A stretch of DNA of 64,000 nucleotides from Winslowiella iniecta (GTDB taxonomy: Bacteria; Pseudomonadota; Gammaproteobacteria; Enterobacterales; Enterobacteriaceae): NCBI RefSeq assembly GCF_001267535.1, contig NZ_JRXE01000020.1:1-64000 (forward strand). The letters run 5' to 3'. The translations under genes were made by a program, and so were the position numbers. Positions within the stretch are counted from its first letter, which is position 1; each line of letters starts with the position of its first letter. This document shows positions 15,931 to 26,333 of this stretch, piece by piece. The notes under the pieces were generated by a model that did no database searches, was not told the DNA's origin, and saw only the letters and a list, made by a program, of their open reading frames with translations.

Positions 15931-17721
15931 ATGAGATCCCTGTTTAGAAAAAATATGATAACTGCCAGCCTGTTAATGGCCGGGCTGTTATCCTGCTCAG
16001 CAAGTTTTGCTGCCGCCAATGATGCTGCATCTGCATTTCCTGATATTAGCGGCAAAAAAGTTCTGGTGGGTTTCTGGCATAACTGGGCTTCTAAATCTGA
16101 TGGATATCAGCAGGGTACCGCTGCTGATGTTGAACTGACCAGCATTCCTGAAGAGTATAATGTCATTACCGTCGCTTTTATGGAAGGAAGCGGCATCCCG
16201 ACCTTTAAACCACATAATATGACCGATGCGCAGTTCCGTCAGGCTGTCGCCACGCTGAATAGCCAGGGGCGCGCGGTATTGGTTTCGCTGGGGGGGGCTG
16301 AGGCACATATTGAGCTTAAAGCGGGTGATGCACAGAAATTTGCTGATGAAATTATTCGTCTGGTTGAAGTGTATGGTTTTGATGGCCTGGATATTGATCT
16401 GGAAGGCAACGCGATTAAGGCTGGTGCCAATCAGACGGAAATTCCTGCGGCGCTGAAAATCGTCAAGAATAAATATCCGCGCTTTATTATCAGCATGGCA
16501 CCGGAATTCCCTTATTTACGTAATAACGGAGCCTATGCAGGATTGATCAATAGCCTCGAAGGCTATTATGACTTTATCTCCCCACAGTATTACAACCAGG
16601 GTGGCGATGGCGTTGGTGAAGGCAGCCAGTGGTATGGGCAAGACAGGGACGATATAAAGGCTGACTTCCTGTACTACCTCACGGATTCGCTGGTTCACGG
16701 CACGCGCGGTTTTATCAAGATTCCTGCCGATAAGTTTGTTATCGGTCTGCCGAGTAACCCGGATGCCGCAGCAACCGGTTATGTCCGTAACGAAGGCGAT
16801 TTGCGTACTGCCTATGAGCGACTGATTTCGCAGGGTACACCGATTAAAGGGCTAATGACCTGGTCAATTAACTGGGATACCGGCCACAGCAGTGCGGGTA
16901 ATGCCTACGGTTATGAGTTCGCTCATCGTTACGGCAAGCTGATTCACGAAGATTTCACCGGCGACCCGGATACTCAGGCTCCCACTCAGCCAGGTAAACC
17001 TGCGCTGACGGCCTCGTCTGGTCAGGTGGCAATGACATGGGCACCTTCCTCTGATAACGTCGGCGTTGCTCAGTACCAGATCTGGCGCAATGGTGAAGAG
17101 ATTGGTCAGTCCACGGTGCCACAGTACAACGATAACCAGGTGAGCAACGGCAACACTTATGAGTATGTGATTATCGCCGTGGATAAAGCGGGTAATCTGT
17201 CACTGCCAGGTGAAGCGGCATCGGTCACTCTTGAGGAAAATGATACGCCATCTGACGATATTGAGCAGCCGACTGTTCCACAGGATCTGAACGGCGAAGC
17301 AACCGGACCGAACAGCGTGAACCTATCGTGGGAAGCTTCAAGCGATAATGTCGCGGTACGTCACTACAATATTTATCGTAATGGCGCGTTGCTGACTAAA
17401 GAGACGCAGACCAGCTTTACTGACAGCGGTCTGGCGGCAGGCACCACTTATCATTATCAGGTTGCTGCGGTGGATACCTCAGACAACATGTCAGATAAGA
17501 GTGACATGATTTCAGTCACTACCGCAGCGGGTGAGAATCCACAACCGGGCTATCCCGCCTATGTTGCCGGTACGGCTTATAAAGCAGGTGATAAGGTCAG
17601 TTCAGCTGGCGGCGTATATGAATGTAAACCATGGCCGTATACTGGCTGGTGTGCGGGGGCAGAATGGGCCTATGCACCGGGAACCGGCAGCAACTGGGCT
17701 GATGCCTGGGATAAGAAATAA
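15931..17721 (+). CDS. Secreted GH18 chitinase with two FnIII domains and a CBM5/12 module
   Basis: A 596-residue exported enzyme that should cleave chitin. ATG 15931 is preferred over TTG 15928 ('ctggag' upstream). A signal peptide (about 1-28) is followed by a GH18 domain (about 40-340) with 'VLVSLGG' and an intact catalytic motif D151-G-L-D-I-D-L-E158, Glu158 being the acid/base, plus 'SPQYYNQ' and '[10 protein letters not shown]'. Two fibronectin III domains (about 349-430 and 448-535) lead to a C-terminal carbohydrate-binding module ('[13 protein letters not shown]', '[10 protein letters not shown]', 'SNWADAW'). This is the layout of ChiC/ChiD-type chitinases. An eight-G run (16290-16297) lies inside the catalytic domain. 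It follows the ChiA-like gene on the same strand, 156 bases away, so it may have its own promoter. Confidence 0.93.
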   Translation: MRSLFRKNMITASLLMAGLLSCSASFAAANDAASAFPDISGKKVLVGFWHNWASKSDGYQQGTAADVELTSIPEEYNVITVAFMEGSGIPTFKPHNMTDAQFRQAVATLNSQGRAVLVSLGGAEAHIELKAGDAQKFADEIIRLVEVYGFDGLDIDLEGNAIKAGANQTEIPAALKIVKNKYPRFIISMAPEFPYLRNNGAYAGLINSLEGYYDFISPQYYNQGGDGVGEGSQWYGQDRDDIKADFLYYLTDSLVHGTRGFIKIPADKFVIGLPSNPDAAATGYVRNEGDLRTAYERLISQGTPIKGLMTWSINWDTGHSSAGNAYGYEFAHRYGKLIHEDFTGDPDTQAPTQPGKPALTASSGQVAMTWAPSSDNVGVAQYQIWRNGEEIGQSTVPQYNDNQVSNGNTYEYVIIAVDKAGNLSLPGEAASVTLEENDTPSDDIEQPTVPQDLNGEATGPNSVNLSWEASSDNVAVRHYNIYRNGALLTKETQTSFTDSGLAAGTTYHYQVAAVDTSDNMSDKSDMISVTTAAGENPQPGYPAYVAGTAYKAGDKVSSAGGVYECKPWPYTGWCAGAEWAYAPGTGSNWADAWDKK

Positions 17722-17740
17722 TTAGTTTTGACCGATAATA

Positions 17741-17766
17741 ACGGAGGCCGTAGCAACGGTCTCCGT
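17741..17766. terminator. Hairpin between convergent chitinase and apaH genes
   Basis: Arms acggaggccgt (17741-17751) and acggtctccgt (17756-17766) form an 11-pair stem with one G-T pair and a four-base loop. It sits between two convergent stops, so it probably terminates both. Neither side has a strong T-run. Confidence 0.55.
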
Positions 17767-17775
17767 ATTCACCGA

Positions 17776-18606
17776 TTACTCTTCAGTCGCGCGTTCACGG
17801 TTTGACGGCTGGGTAAACAGCGAGCCATCTTCCCAGCGCAGCAGTGTCAGATTACCGCCCCAGCAGCAGCCGGTATCCAGTCCGATAATCCCCTGCGGTG
17901 TACCACGACCTTCTAACGACGCCCAGTGACCAAATATAATGGTGTAGTCGCGTGCCACGGGTCCCTCAATGGTGAACCAGGGCTTTAGCGGCGGCGGAGC
18001 CGATTCCGGTGAGTCTTTGCAGATCATATCCAGCTGACCGTTCGGGAAGCAGTAGCGCATCCGCGTCAGCGCGTTGGTGCTAAAGCGCAGGCGCGACAAT
18101 CCGGTCAGTTCCGGCGTCCAGTTATTGGGCATATCGCCGTACATGGCATCGAGGAACAGCGGGTAACTGTCGCTGGAGAGCACCGCTTCAACTTCGCGCG
18201 CACACATCTTCGCCGTGGCGATATCCCACTGCGGCGTAATACCGGCATGTGCCATCACCAGCTTCTTTTCTTCATCAACCTGTAGCAGTGGCTGACGACG
18301 CAGCCAGTTAATCAGCTCGTCGGCATCGGCAGCTTCCAGCAACGGGGTGATACGATCTTTGGGTTTATTACGGCTGATACCGGCGTAAACCGCCAGCAGA
18401 TGCAGATCGTGGTTGCCCAGTACCAGGCGCACACAGTCGCCAAGTGAGCGCACAAAGCGCAAGACTTCTAACGACGCCGGGCCACGTGCCACCAGGTCGC
18501 CGGTCAGCCACAGGGTATCTTGCTGTGGATCAAAGGCAATCTGTGCCAGCAGCGATTGCAGTTCGTCATAGCAACCGTGGATGTCGCCAATCAGGTAAAT
18601 ACTCAT
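17776..18606 (-). CDS. apaH: Diadenosine tetraphosphatase (symmetrical), ApaH
   Basis: A 276-residue cytoplasmic enzyme that splits Ap4A into two ADP and can also remove Np4 caps from RNA. Metallophosphatase motifs are intact: 'GDIHGCYDE', 'GDLVARGP', 'LGNHDLHLL', '[11 protein letters not shown]' and 'GHWASLEG'. The length fits the family. It is the last gene of the lptD-surA-pdxA-rsmA-apaG-apaH run, as in E. coli. In E. coli the next gene is folA; here the chitinase and secretion genes follow instead. Confidence 0.97.
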   Translation of the reverse strand: MSIYLIGDIHGCYDELQSLLAQIAFDPQQDTLWLTGDLVARGPASLEVLRFVRSLGDCVRLVLGNHDLHLLAVYAGISRNKPKDRITPLLEAADADELINWLRRQPLLQVDEEKKLVMAHAGITPQWDIATAKMCAREVEAVLSSDSYPLFLDAMYGDMPNNWTPELTGLSRLRFSTNALTRMRYCFPNGQLDMICKDSPESAPPPLKPWFTIEGPVARDYTIIFGHWASLEGRGTPQGIIGLDTGCCWGGNLTLLRWEDGSLFTQPSNRERATEE

Positions 18607-18618
18607 CGAGTCTGTTTC

Positions 18619-18996
18619 TTAATGAATATGGGTTTGAACGGCCAGCCGGAATACCGGAATATCGACGTGAAAGGTTTCACCCTGCTGATCGATCATTACG
18701 TAGTGGCCTTGCATGGTGCCCATCGGCGTTTCGAGAATTGCGCCGCTGGTATACTGAAATTCGTTGCCGGGCTCGATATAGGGTTGTTCACCGACCACAC
18801 CTTCGCCCTGAACTTCAGTTTCCCGACCGTTACCGTTGGTAATCAACCAGTAGCGGCCAAGTAACTGCACAGGACTGTGCCCCAGATTGCGGATAGTAAT
18901 GGTGTAAGCGAAAACGTAGCGCTGTTCATCAGGTGCTGATTGCGACTTAACGTAAACACTCTGCACCTGTACACAAACTCGGGGCGATTCAATCAT
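18619..18996 (-). CDS. apaG: ApaG protein
   Basis: A 125-residue protein of the ApaG family, a small fibronectin-III-like beta sandwich with a proposed pyrophosphate-binding loop. Typical segments are '[13 protein letters not shown]' and '[13 protein letters not shown]', then '[12 protein letters not shown]' and '[14 protein letters not shown]'. Its exact biochemical role is not settled, although genetics links it to cobalt and magnesium resistance. It lies 12 bases upstream of apaH and three bases after rsmA, in the same transcription unit. Confidence 0.96.
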   Translation of the reverse strand: MIESPRVCVQVQSVYVKSQSAPDEQRYVFAYTITIRNLGHSPVQLLGRYWLITNGNGRETEVQGEGVVGEQPYIEPGNEFQYTSGAILETPMGTMQGHYVMIDQQGETFHVDIPVFRLAVQTHIH

Positions 18997-18999
18997 GTG

Positions 19000-19821
19000 T
19001 TAGTTCTCCTGCGGCTGAGGATGCGCAGTTAACCAGTTAGCTAACTGGCAGTATTGTGCGACAGAAATATTTTCCGCACGCAGCGTGTTATCAATACCCA
19101 GCTCGTTCAGCACGTCAAGCGAGAACAGATGGCCGAGGCTGTTGCGCAGGGTTTTTCTGCGTTTGCCGAACGCTTCGGTGGTAATACGGCTCAGGGCGCG
19201 AATATCTTCCACCGGATTAGGCAGAGTAGTATGAGGCACCAGTCGCACCACCGCCGACTCGACTTTCGGTGCCGGCGTAAAGGACTCAGGCGGCACTTCC
19301 AGCACCGGAATGATATTACAGTAGTACTGTGCCATCACGCTCAGGCGGCCATAGGCTTTGCTGCCCGGACCGGCAACCAGACGGTTTACCACCTCTTTCT
19401 GCAACATAAAGTGCATATCCCGGATCGAACCAGTATAGCTGAAGAGATGGAACATCAGTGGGGTAGAGATGTTGTAAGGCAGGTTACCGAACACACGCAG
19501 TGGCTGGCCTTTCTGCTCTGCCAGTTCGGCAAAGTTAAAGGTCATCGCATCTTGCTGGAAAATGGTCAGTTTCGGGCCGAGAAACGGATGCGTTTGCAAA
19601 CGTGCCGCCAGATCGCGGTCAAGCTCAATGACGGTCATGGCATCGAGACGATCGCCTACCGGCTCGGTCAGGGCGCCAAGGCCGGGGCCGATCTCCACCA
19701 TCGCCTCGCCTTTCTGCGGATGGATGGCGGAAACAATGCTGTCGATAATGTACTGGTCGTTGAGGAAGTTCTGTCCAAAACGTTTGCGGGCAAAGTGGCC
19801 CTGGTGGACGCGATTATTCAT
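19000..19821 (-). CDS. rsmA: 16S rRNA dimethyladenosine transferase (A1518/A1519)
   Basis: A 273-residue SAM-dependent enzyme that dimethylates two adjacent adenosines near the 3' end of 16S rRNA; loss gives kasugamycin resistance. Motifs: 'GQNFLND' at the N-terminus, the SAM-binding '[13 protein letters not shown]' and '[10 protein letters not shown]', and the catalytic '[10 protein letters not shown]'. The length equals the family norm. Its start overlaps the end of pdxA by eight bases. Confidence 0.97.
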   Translation of the reverse strand: MNNRVHQGHFARKRFGQNFLNDQYIIDSIVSAIHPQKGEAMVEIGPGLGALTEPVGDRLDAMTVIELDRDLAARLQTHPFLGPKLTIFQQDAMTFNFAELAEQKGQPLRVFGNLPYNISTPLMFHLFSYTGSIRDMHFMLQKEVVNRLVAGPGSKAYGRLSVMAQYYCNIIPVLEVPPESFTPAPKVESAVVRLVPHTTLPNPVEDIRALSRITTEAFGKRRKTLRNSLGHLFSLDVLNELGIDNTLRAENISVAQYCQLANWLTAHPQPQEN

Positions 19822-20806
19822 TACTGCTCTTGATCATGGTAATGGCGAGATTAAGCGCCGTGATAAAGCTGCCCGCATCCGCCGTGCCCTGGCCCGCAAG
19901 TTCTAGCGCGGTACCGTGGTCAACAGAGGTACGGATAAATGGCAGGCCAAGGGTGATATTCACCGCGCGACCAAATCCCTGATATTTTAGCACCGGAAGT
20001 CCCTGATCGTGATACATCGCCAGCACCGCATCGGCATGTTGCAGATATTTCGGCTGGAATAGCGTATCCGCCGGCAGTGGGCCGGTCAGCTGTAACCCTT
20101 GCAGGCGCAGCTCATCGAGGGCCGGGATAATAGTATCAATCTCTTCGCGGCCCATATGGCCGCCTTCGCCGGCATGCGGATTAAGGCCGCAGACGAAGAT
20201 ATGTGGGTTGGCAATGCCAAACTTACTTTGCAGGTCGTGATGCAGAATGCCAATCACTTCGTGCAGACTGTCGCGGGTAATGGCGTCAGCGACATCTTTT
20301 AACGGCAGGTGGGTGGTCGCCAGTGCGACGCGTAACTCTTCCGTCGCCAGCATCATTACCACACGCTCACGCGCGGAACGTTCGGCGAAATATTCGGTAT
20401 GACCACTGAAAGCAATACCGGCATCGTTGATCACCCCTTTATGAACCGGGCCGGTAATCAGCGCGGCAAACTCGCCGTTCAGACAACCGTCACAGGCATG
20501 CGCCAGGGTTTCCAGCACGTAGTGGCTGTTATCAACATTCAGCTGACCGATGGTCACCGGCTGGGGTGTCGCCACCGGTAATACCGTCAGCGTACCGGCA
20601 CGTTGTGGCTGGGCAGTCTCACCCGGCTGATACTCACGCAGTTCCAGCGGTAAACCGAGCATGGCGGCGCGCTCAAGCAGCAGTGCTGGTGAGGCGCACA
20701 CCACCAGTTCAACCGGCCAGTCGCGCTGCGCCAGCTGAACCGTCAGATCGGGACCAATCCCGGCAGGTTCGCCGGGAGTGATCGCCACACGCAGGTTACT
20801 GTGCAT
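19814..20806 (-). CDS. pdxA: 4-hydroxythreonine-4-phosphate dehydrogenase
   Basis: A 330-residue enzyme of vitamin B6 synthesis that oxidises 4-phosphohydroxy-L-threonine with NAD. Diagnostic segments are '[13 protein letters not shown]' at the N-terminus, '[14 protein letters not shown]', '[13 protein letters not shown]' and '[13 protein letters not shown]', which carry the metal-binding histidines. The start codon lies inside the end of surA (overlap of 11 bases), so the two are translationally linked. Confidence 0.97.
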   Translation of the reverse strand: MHSNLRVAITPGEPAGIGPDLTVQLAQRDWPVELVVCASPALLLERAAMLGLPLELREYQPGETAQPQRAGTLTVLPVATPQPVTIGQLNVDNSHYVLETLAHACDGCLNGEFAALITGPVHKGVINDAGIAFSGHTEYFAERSARERVVMMLATEELRVALATTHLPLKDVADAITRDSLHEVIGILHHDLQSKFGIANPHIFVCGLNPHAGEGGHMGREEIDTIIPALDELRLQGLQLTGPLPADTLFQPKYLQHADAVLAMYHDQGLPVLKYQGFGRAVNITLGLPFIRTSVDHGTALELAGQGTADAGSFITALNLAITMIKSSNE

Positions 20807-22091
20807 TCTGGTCGAGGATTTTCACGTAAGCGCTGGCACGTTGTTCTTGCATCCAGGTTTGTGCTTCTTCAGCAAACTTACGGTTAAACAGCAGGCGGTA
20901 AGCACGCTCTTTCTGCGCCGCGTCGGTTTTATCAACCTGACGAGTATCCAGCAGCTGAATCAAATGCCAGCCGAAAGAGGAGTGAACCGGTTGGCTGAGC
21001 TGACCTTTATTCAGTTTCAGCAACGCATCACGGAACGCCGGGTCGAAGACTTCTGCTGAAGTCCAGCCGAGATCGCCACCTTGATTAGCCGAGCCTGGGT
21101 CGTCAGACAGCTGTTTCGCTGCGCTGGCAAAATCGGTTTTACCGCTCTGAATATCCGCCGCAACCTGCTCCAGTTTCTGGCGCGCCTGCGCATCGGTCAG
21201 CACCGGCGATGGCTTCAGCAGAATGTGGCGGGCATGCACTTCGGTTACCGAAATGTTCTGGCTCTCGCCGCGCAGGTCATTCACTTTCAGAATGTGGAAA
21301 CCGACGCCGGAACGAATCGGGCCAACAATATCGCCTTTTTTCGCCGTGCTCAGCGCCTGGGCAAACAGCGTAGGCAACTCTTCAATTTTGCCCCAGCCCA
21401 TATTACCGCCTTTCAGCGCCTGGGAGTCAGCAGAGTAAGTCACCGCTAGCTTACCAAAGTCAGCGCCGCCTTTAATCTCACCCACCAGTTGTTTCGCCAG
21501 GTTTTCCTGATCGTCAACCTGTTGCTGAGTCGGATTTTCCGGCAGTGGCAGCAGAATGTGGCTGAGGTTCAGCTCCGTTCCGCGGTTATTCTGCGCACCG
21601 ACCTGAGTGGCCAGAGTATCCACTTCCTGCGGCAGGATGGTGACGCGACGGCGCACTTCGTTATTACGCACTTCCGCGATCAGCATCTCTTTGCGAATCT
21701 GCTCGCGATAAGTGCCGTAGTTGACGCCATCATAGGCCAGACGACTACGCATCTGATCCATTGACATATGGTTCTGTGCCGCAATGTTACCAATCGCCTG
21801 ATCAAGCTGTTGATCGGTGATCTGGACGCCCATCTGTTTGCCCATTTGCAGCAGAATATTATCCATAATCTGACGTTCAACAATCTGATGACGCAGAGTT
21901 TTATCGTCTGGCAACTGCTGCCCGGCCTGCTGCGCTTGCGCTTTGACCGACTGCATCATGCCGTTTACATCACTTTCTAAAACCACGCCGTTGTTTACCA
22001 CCGCGGCGACTTTATCAACAACTTGTGGTGCTGCAAACGCGGTATTGGCTGCCAGCGCCACACCAAGGATCAGCGTTCTCCAGTTCTTCAT
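20796..22091 (-). CDS. surA: Periplasmic chaperone and peptidyl-prolyl isomerase SurA
   Basis: A 431-residue periplasmic chaperone that brings unfolded outer-membrane proteins to the BAM complex. ATG 22091 gives the usual start '[20 protein letters not shown]' (signal peptide); the frame runs on to 22136 but those residues are not signal-like. After the N-terminal SurA domain there are two parvulin domains ('[15 protein letters not shown]' and '[14 protein letters not shown]', each with 'GGDLGW' or 'GGNMGW' patterns) and a C-terminal helix. Its chief client LptD is encoded immediately upstream, 52 bases away. Confidence 0.96.
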   Translation of the reverse strand: MKNWRTLILGVALAANTAFAAPQVVDKVAAVVNNGVVLESDVNGMMQSVKAQAQQAGQQLPDDKTLRHQIVERQIMDNILLQMGKQMGVQITDQQLDQAIGNIAAQNHMSMDQMRSRLAYDGVNYGTYREQIRKEMLIAEVRNNEVRRRVTILPQEVDTLATQVGAQNNRGTELNLSHILLPLPENPTQQQVDDQENLAKQLVGEIKGGADFGKLAVTYSADSQALKGGNMGWGKIEELPTLFAQALSTAKKGDIVGPIRSGVGFHILKVNDLRGESQNISVTEVHARHILLKPSPVLTDAQARQKLEQVAADIQSGKTDFASAAKQLSDDPGSANQGGDLGWTSAEVFDPAFRDALLKLNKGQLSQPVHSSFGWHLIQLLDTRQVDKTDAAQKERAYRLLFNRKFAEEAQTWMQEQRASAYVKILDQNAQ

Positions 22092-22143
22092 ACTTTTTCC
22101 ATTCTTATCCGCACTGCGGGTTTGCATGCCAAACATTACAACA

Positions 22144-24507
22144 TCAGAAAGCGCGCTGGTAAGGCAGAATACCCTGACGCAGCATTTGACCGGTTCCTAA
22201 GCCGTAGTTAGAGCTCAGGCCACGCAGTTCAATGTTGAACGAGATTTGGTTGTCATATTTACTGTTGTCGTTTTCCCAACCGTTGATTTTGCGTTCGTAA
22301 CCCAGGCGAATAGCATAGCAGCAAGAACTGTACTGCAAGCCAACCAGCTGATCGGCAGGCTGTTGTGCTTTGGTGTCGTAGTAGTATGCACCCACTACGG
22401 ACCAGGCATCAGCAATTGGCCAGCTTGCCGTCATACCAACCTGAGAAATACCATCTTTATAAATCGGGTTGGCCGAAATATTCTGTTGCAGCGCAGACGC
22501 AACATACTCCGGGCTACTGTAGCGATAGTTTAGCTGCACCATGCGGTCAGCATCCCGACGATACTCCAGTACCGCATTTCCCTGAGAAATATTATCCAGA
22601 CGCGTATCGTACTGAATGCCGCCGCGGGTGCTCCAGCGATCGCTAATCTTCCAGTATGTATCACCGGCCCAGACCAGGCTGCCAGTGTCATCTTCATCGC
22701 TGACGGTGTTTAAACCGGTGCGGGAAGGGGTAAACGAGTAGATTTGACCCACGGAAACGTTAAAACGTTCAACCAGATCGTTATCAAAAATACGCGACGT
22801 CACACCGGTGGTCATCTGGTTAGCCGATGCGATGCGATCGAGGCCGCTATAGGTACGGTCGCGGAACAGGCCGGTGTAGTCAGATTGCAACAGTGTAGAG
22901 TCATACGCGTTGATATTGCTCTGATCACGATACGGGATATAAAGGAACTGCGCGCGCGGTTCCAGCGTCTGGGTATAACCTTCCGCCCAATTCATATCGC
23001 GGTCGAATACCAACTTACCGTCAACTTTAAACTGCGGCATCACGCGGTTAACCGACTCTTTCAGTTGATTATCGGCGTTGCCAGACAGTGAGTTGAAGTA
23101 TTCAACATCATCCTGTTGATAGTGCGTTGCCAGCAGTTTCGCTTCGGTATTCAGGCTGCCCCAACCATTGGATAGCGGCAGATTGATGGTGGGCTCCACG
23201 TGCAAACGCGTGGCATCCGGGTAACGTTCGTTCACGTTAGTAAACTGCACCGCCTGCGCGTACAGATGGGTGTCAAACGGACCGACATCATTCTGATACC
23301 AGTTAAAATCAAACTGTGGCTGTGCGCGATAGACGTTTCGGGTGTTGTTAACCGGGAACACCTGGAAATCTTTACTGGAAATCGTCGCATTCCAGTTCTC
23401 TTCCGAGTAGCCAATGCTGAATTTCTGCGTCAGATAACCATCGGTAGACGAATAGTAAGGCGAATCGAGATCGTTGAAATAGTATGGATCGCTGACTTTC
23501 GAGAAGTCGGCATTGAAGCGCCAGTGCTGATCATAGACGCCCGCATGACGCCAGTAGAAGAACCAGCGATTGGAATCTTTGTCGTCGGTATTACCGCGCT
23601 CGGCCTGATCTTTATTGTACTGATTGTCCGAAGGAAGGTAATCAAACTGAATCAGACCGGTGCCGGCTACGGTGAGGTAGCGGAACTCATTCTGCCACTG
23701 CATACCACGCTTACTCATATAATGCGGCGTCAGCGTCGCATCAAAGTTTGGCGCGATATTCCAGTAGTAAGGCAGCATAAACTCGAAGCCGTTATTACTG
23801 CCGTACTTCGCATTCGGGATCAGGAAGCCGGAACGACGGCGGTCGCCGATTGGCAATTGCAGATAAGGGCTGTAGAACACCGGAACCGCACCGATTTTAA
23901 AGCGCGCGTTCCAGATTTCAGCCACTTCTTCTTCGCGGTCCTGAATCACTTCTGATCCCACCACGCTCCAGCTGTTATCGCCAGGCAGGCAGGAAGTGAA
24001 GGTGCCGTTTTCCAGAATTGTGTAACGGTTTTCACCGCGCAGTTTCATCTGATCGGCCTGACCACGCCCTTGACGACCGACCATCTGATAGTCGCCGTTC
24101 CAGACGTTAGTGTCTTTTGTATTCAGGTTTGACCAGGCTTTCGGACCTTTCAGGATGACCTGATCGTCGTCATAGTGCACATTACCCAGTGCGTCGACAG
24201 TGCGGGTTGGCTCGCTCTGGCCCGGCAGCATTTTCTGGTGAAGCTGGACTTCATCAGATTGCAGGCGGCGATTCCCTTGCTGAACATCCACATTACCGGT
24301 GAATACCGCATTGTCGGGATAGTTACCTTTAGCGTTATCAGCGTTAATCGTTACCGGCAATTGATCGGTGTTTCCCTGAACCACTGGCCGATTAAAACTT
24401 GGCACGCCAAGCATGCACTGCGACATTAAATCGTCGGCAAGCACCTGCTGACTGTATAGTGCTGAACCAATCAGGGTGGCCAGCAAAGTAGGTATACGTT
24501 TTTTCAT
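22144..24507 (-). CDS. lptD: LPS-assembly outer-membrane protein LptD
   Basis: A 787-residue beta-barrel protein that inserts lipopolysaccharide into the outer leaflet together with LptE. The start is ATG 24507 ('[20 protein letters not shown]'), not the longer frame to 24543. After the signal comes an N-terminal OstA/jellyroll domain ('[20 protein letters not shown]') and then the large barrel. Conserved cysteines for the two interdomain disulphides are visible: one in 'MSQCMLGVP', one in 'FTSCLPGDN' and an adjacent pair in '[13 protein letters not shown]'. The length is close to E. coli LptD. Confidence 0.97.
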   Translation of the reverse strand: MKKRIPTLLATLIGSALYSQQVLADDLMSQCMLGVPSFNRPVVQGNTDQLPVTINADNAKGNYPDNAVFTGNVDVQQGNRRLQSDEVQLHQKMLPGQSEPTRTVDALGNVHYDDDQVILKGPKAWSNLNTKDTNVWNGDYQMVGRQGRGQADQMKLRGENRYTILENGTFTSCLPGDNSWSVVGSEVIQDREEEVAEIWNARFKIGAVPVFYSPYLQLPIGDRRRSGFLIPNAKYGSNNGFEFMLPYYWNIAPNFDATLTPHYMSKRGMQWQNEFRYLTVAGTGLIQFDYLPSDNQYNKDQAERGNTDDKDSNRWFFYWRHAGVYDQHWRFNADFSKVSDPYYFNDLDSPYYSSTDGYLTQKFSIGYSEENWNATISSKDFQVFPVNNTRNVYRAQPQFDFNWYQNDVGPFDTHLYAQAVQFTNVNERYPDATRLHVEPTINLPLSNGWGSLNTEAKLLATHYQQDDVEYFNSLSGNADNQLKESVNRVMPQFKVDGKLVFDRDMNWAEGYTQTLEPRAQFLYIPYRDQSNINAYDSTLLQSDYTGLFRDRTYSGLDRIASANQMTTGVTSRIFDNDLVERFNVSVGQIYSFTPSRTGLNTVSDEDDTGSLVWAGDTYWKISDRWSTRGGIQYDTRLDNISQGNAVLEYRRDADRMVQLNYRYSSPEYVASALQQNISANPIYKDGISQVGMTASWPIADAWSVVGAYYYDTKAQQPADQLVGLQYSSCCYAIRLGYERKINGWENDNSKYDNQISFNIELRGLSSNYGLGTGQMLRQGILPYQRAF

Positions 24508-24691
24508 ACGCGGTATCGAGAATTCCGTGATAACAGGCATCATGCCGACAAACGGTCAGAGACTAACTTACTCAACTGCGTTGCGCTAGTGTTAATCCTG
24601 CTCGTTTACCCGCGTTGCCGTTAGGCTCTGAGATAAATGACAGGTATGATAATGCAATTTTTAGCCTTGAGCATGGCGAATTGAGGAGTAT

Positions 24692-25516
24692 ATGCGCTAT
24701 TGGGGAAAAGTACTCGGCCTTGTGCTGGGTTTAATGTCAGGAGCGGGCTTTTGGGGCCTGGCAATTGGCCTGATTATTGGCCATATGATCGATAAGATTC
24801 GCGGTGCGCAAGGGCAGGGCTATTTTGCCAACCAACAAACGCGGCAGACATTATTTTTTCGCACCACCTTCCAGGTAATGGGGCATTTAACCAAATCTAA
24901 AGGGCGTGTAACGGATGCGGATATCCAGATGGCATCGCTGCTGATGGATCGCATGCAGTTGCATGGCCAGGCGCGTACCGCCGCCCAGCAGGCCTTTCGT
25001 GAAGGCAAGCAGGGGGAATATCCGCTGCGGACGAAACTGCGCGAACTGCGCAGCGCCTGTTTTGGCCGTTTTGATCTGATTAGGATGTTTCTGGAAATTC
25101 AGATTCAGGCTGCCTTTGCCGATGGCTCACTCCACCCGAATGAACGCCAGGTGTTGTATGTGATTGCCGAAGAACTGGGTATCTCACGCAGTCAGTTCGA
25201 CCAGTTTCTGCGCATGATGGAAGGCGGCCAGCAGTTTGGCGGCGGCAATCAATCCTGGGGGGGCTCTTCGCAGGGCGGTTTTCAGCAGGCGCAGCGCGGG
25301 CCAACGCTGGAAGATGCCTGTAGCGTGCTGGGAGTGAAAAGCAGTGATGACAGCACCACCATTAAACGTGCCTATCGCAAACTGATGAGCGAACACCATC
25401 CCGATAAGCTGGTGGCCAAAGGGTTACCACCGGAAATGATGGAGATGGCGAAGCAGAAAGCGCAGGAGATTCAGGCAGCGTATGATTTGATCAAACGCGA
25501 AAAGAATTTCAAATAG
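24692..25516 (+). CDS. djlA: Membrane-anchored DnaJ-like co-chaperone DjlA
   Basis: A 274-residue type III membrane protein: one N-terminal membrane segment (about 6-28, rich in Gly), a central TerB-like domain ('[19 protein letters not shown]', '[10 protein letters not shown]'), a Gly/Gln-rich linker and a C-terminal J domain with 'HPD' in 'MSEHHPDKL'. It stimulates DnaK, and in E. coli overexpression activates the Rcs phosphorelay and capsule genes. It diverges from lptD, as in E. coli. The gap of 184 bases between them contains no other gene; I could not pick a convincing sigma-E promoter there. Confidence 0.96.
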   Translation: MRYWGKVLGLVLGLMSGAGFWGLAIGLIIGHMIDKIRGAQGQGYFANQQTRQTLFFRTTFQVMGHLTKSKGRVTDADIQMASLLMDRMQLHGQARTAAQQAFREGKQGEYPLRTKLRELRSACFGRFDLIRMFLEIQIQAAFADGSLHPNERQVLYVIAEELGISRSQFDQFLRMMEGGQQFGGGNQSWGGSSQGGFQQAQRGPTLEDACSVLGVKSSDDSTTIKRAYRKLMSEHHPDKLVAKGLPPEMMEMAKQKAQEIQAAYDLIKREKNFK

Positions 25517-25532
25517 TCGCAGAAGATAAAAA

Positions 25533-25552
25533 GGGTGGCGAAAACGCCACCC
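25533..25552 (-). terminator. Rho-independent terminator after rluA
   Basis: Perfect eight-base arms gggtggcg/cgccaccc with an aaaa loop. On the minus strand the stem is followed by a five-T run, so it suits termination of rluA, although it also lies just past the djlA stop. Confidence 0.75.
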
Positions 25553-25599
25553 CTGCACCAAAAATCCCGTACGGACGGCGTTCTCGCCGCTCTGATAAA

Positions 25600-26256
25600 T
25601 CAGAAATCTGCCGGCTGACGAAAGGTCATCGGTGTCTGATATTCGGGATGGGTAATGGTCAGCATTTCCGCATGCAACTGTAACCTTGGTGCCATCGCTT
25701 TGGCTTCATCGTGCGCATAAAAATTATCGCCAAGAATCGGATGACCTAACGCCAGCATATGCACGCGTAACTGATGCGAACGACCGGTAATCGGTTTTAA
25801 GCGGACGCGCGCGCTGTTATCACTGGCATAGTCCAGCACCTGGTATTCGGTCTGCGCCGCTTTGCCGGTTTCAAAACAGACTTTCTGCTTTGGCCGGTTC
25901 GGCCAGTCACAGATCAGTGGCAAATCAACCAGCCCTTCCTCTGGCTGTGGATGACCCCAGACGCGTGCCACATAGGTTTTCTGCGGCTCACGCTCACGGA
26001 ATTGCCGTTTTAGCTCTCGCTCCGCGGCTTTATGCAGCGCCACGACAATCACCCCGCTGGTCGCCATATCCAGCCGGTGCACCGATTCAGCCTGCGGATA
26101 ATCGCGTTGAATACGCGTCATCACACTGTCTTTATGTTCCTCAAGCCGGCCCGGTACCGACAGCAAACCGCTGGGTTTATTGACCACCACAATATGCTGA
26201 TCCTGATACAGAATATGCAGCCAGGGATCTTGCGGAGGATTGTAGGGTTCCATCAT
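25600..26256 (-). CDS. rluA: Dual-specificity rRNA/tRNA pseudouridine synthase RluA
   Basis: A 218-residue enzyme that makes pseudouridine 746 in 23S rRNA and pseudouridine 32 in several tRNAs. The catalytic motif 'VHRLDMATSG' contains the active Asp; 'NKPSGLLSVPGR', 'GRSHQLRVHM' and 'ALGHPILGDNFY' are also typical of the family. Two adjacent ATG codons (26256 and 26253) could serve as start. It lies downstream of rapA, as in E. coli, with a palindromic repeat between. Confidence 0.96.
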   Translation of the reverse strand: MMEPYNPPQDPWLHILYQDQHIVVVNKPSGLLSVPGRLEEHKDSVMTRIQRDYPQAESVHRLDMATSGVIVVALHKAAERELKRQFREREPQKTYVARVWGHPQPEEGLVDLPLICDWPNRPKQKVCFETGKAAQTEYQVLDYASDNSARVRLKPITGRSHQLRVHMLALGHPILGDNFYAHDEAKAMAPRLQLHAEMLTITHPEYQTPMTFRQPADF

Positions 26257-26282
26257 AGTTTTAACCGCTCATTCAGACAGCA

Positions 26283-26306
26283 CCTTCCCCCGCAAGCGGG
26301 GGAAGG
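26283..26306. repeat. REP-like GC-rich palindrome between rapA and rluA
   Basis: Perfect 11-base arms ccttcccccgc (26283-26293) and gcgggggaagg (26296-26306) around an aa loop, followed by ctgggatgggg. This type of palindrome with a trailing G-rich stretch resembles dispersed intergenic REP-like elements seen in many Proteobacteria (recalled, not searched). It lies between the rapA stop and the rluA start, both minus strand, so it may also slow transcription or protect mRNA ends. No T-run follows. Confidence 0.6.
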
Positions 26307-26333
26307 CTGGGATGGGGCGCAGCCAACGGCGGA

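Noticed and set aside
15982-16005. Lipobox-like 'LLSC' in the signal of the active chitinase
   Set aside because: The -2 residue is atypical, and a normal signal peptidase I site ('SFA|AA') follows. A soluble secreted enzyme is more likely.
19054-19833. 259-codon plus-strand frame opposite rsmA
   Set aside because: Exact antisense shadow of a highly conserved gene, with no family signature.
23200-23955. 251-codon plus-strand frame opposite lptD
   Set aside because: Antisense shadow of the LptD barrel; the low-complexity Arg/Val/Ile content is typical of reverse frames.
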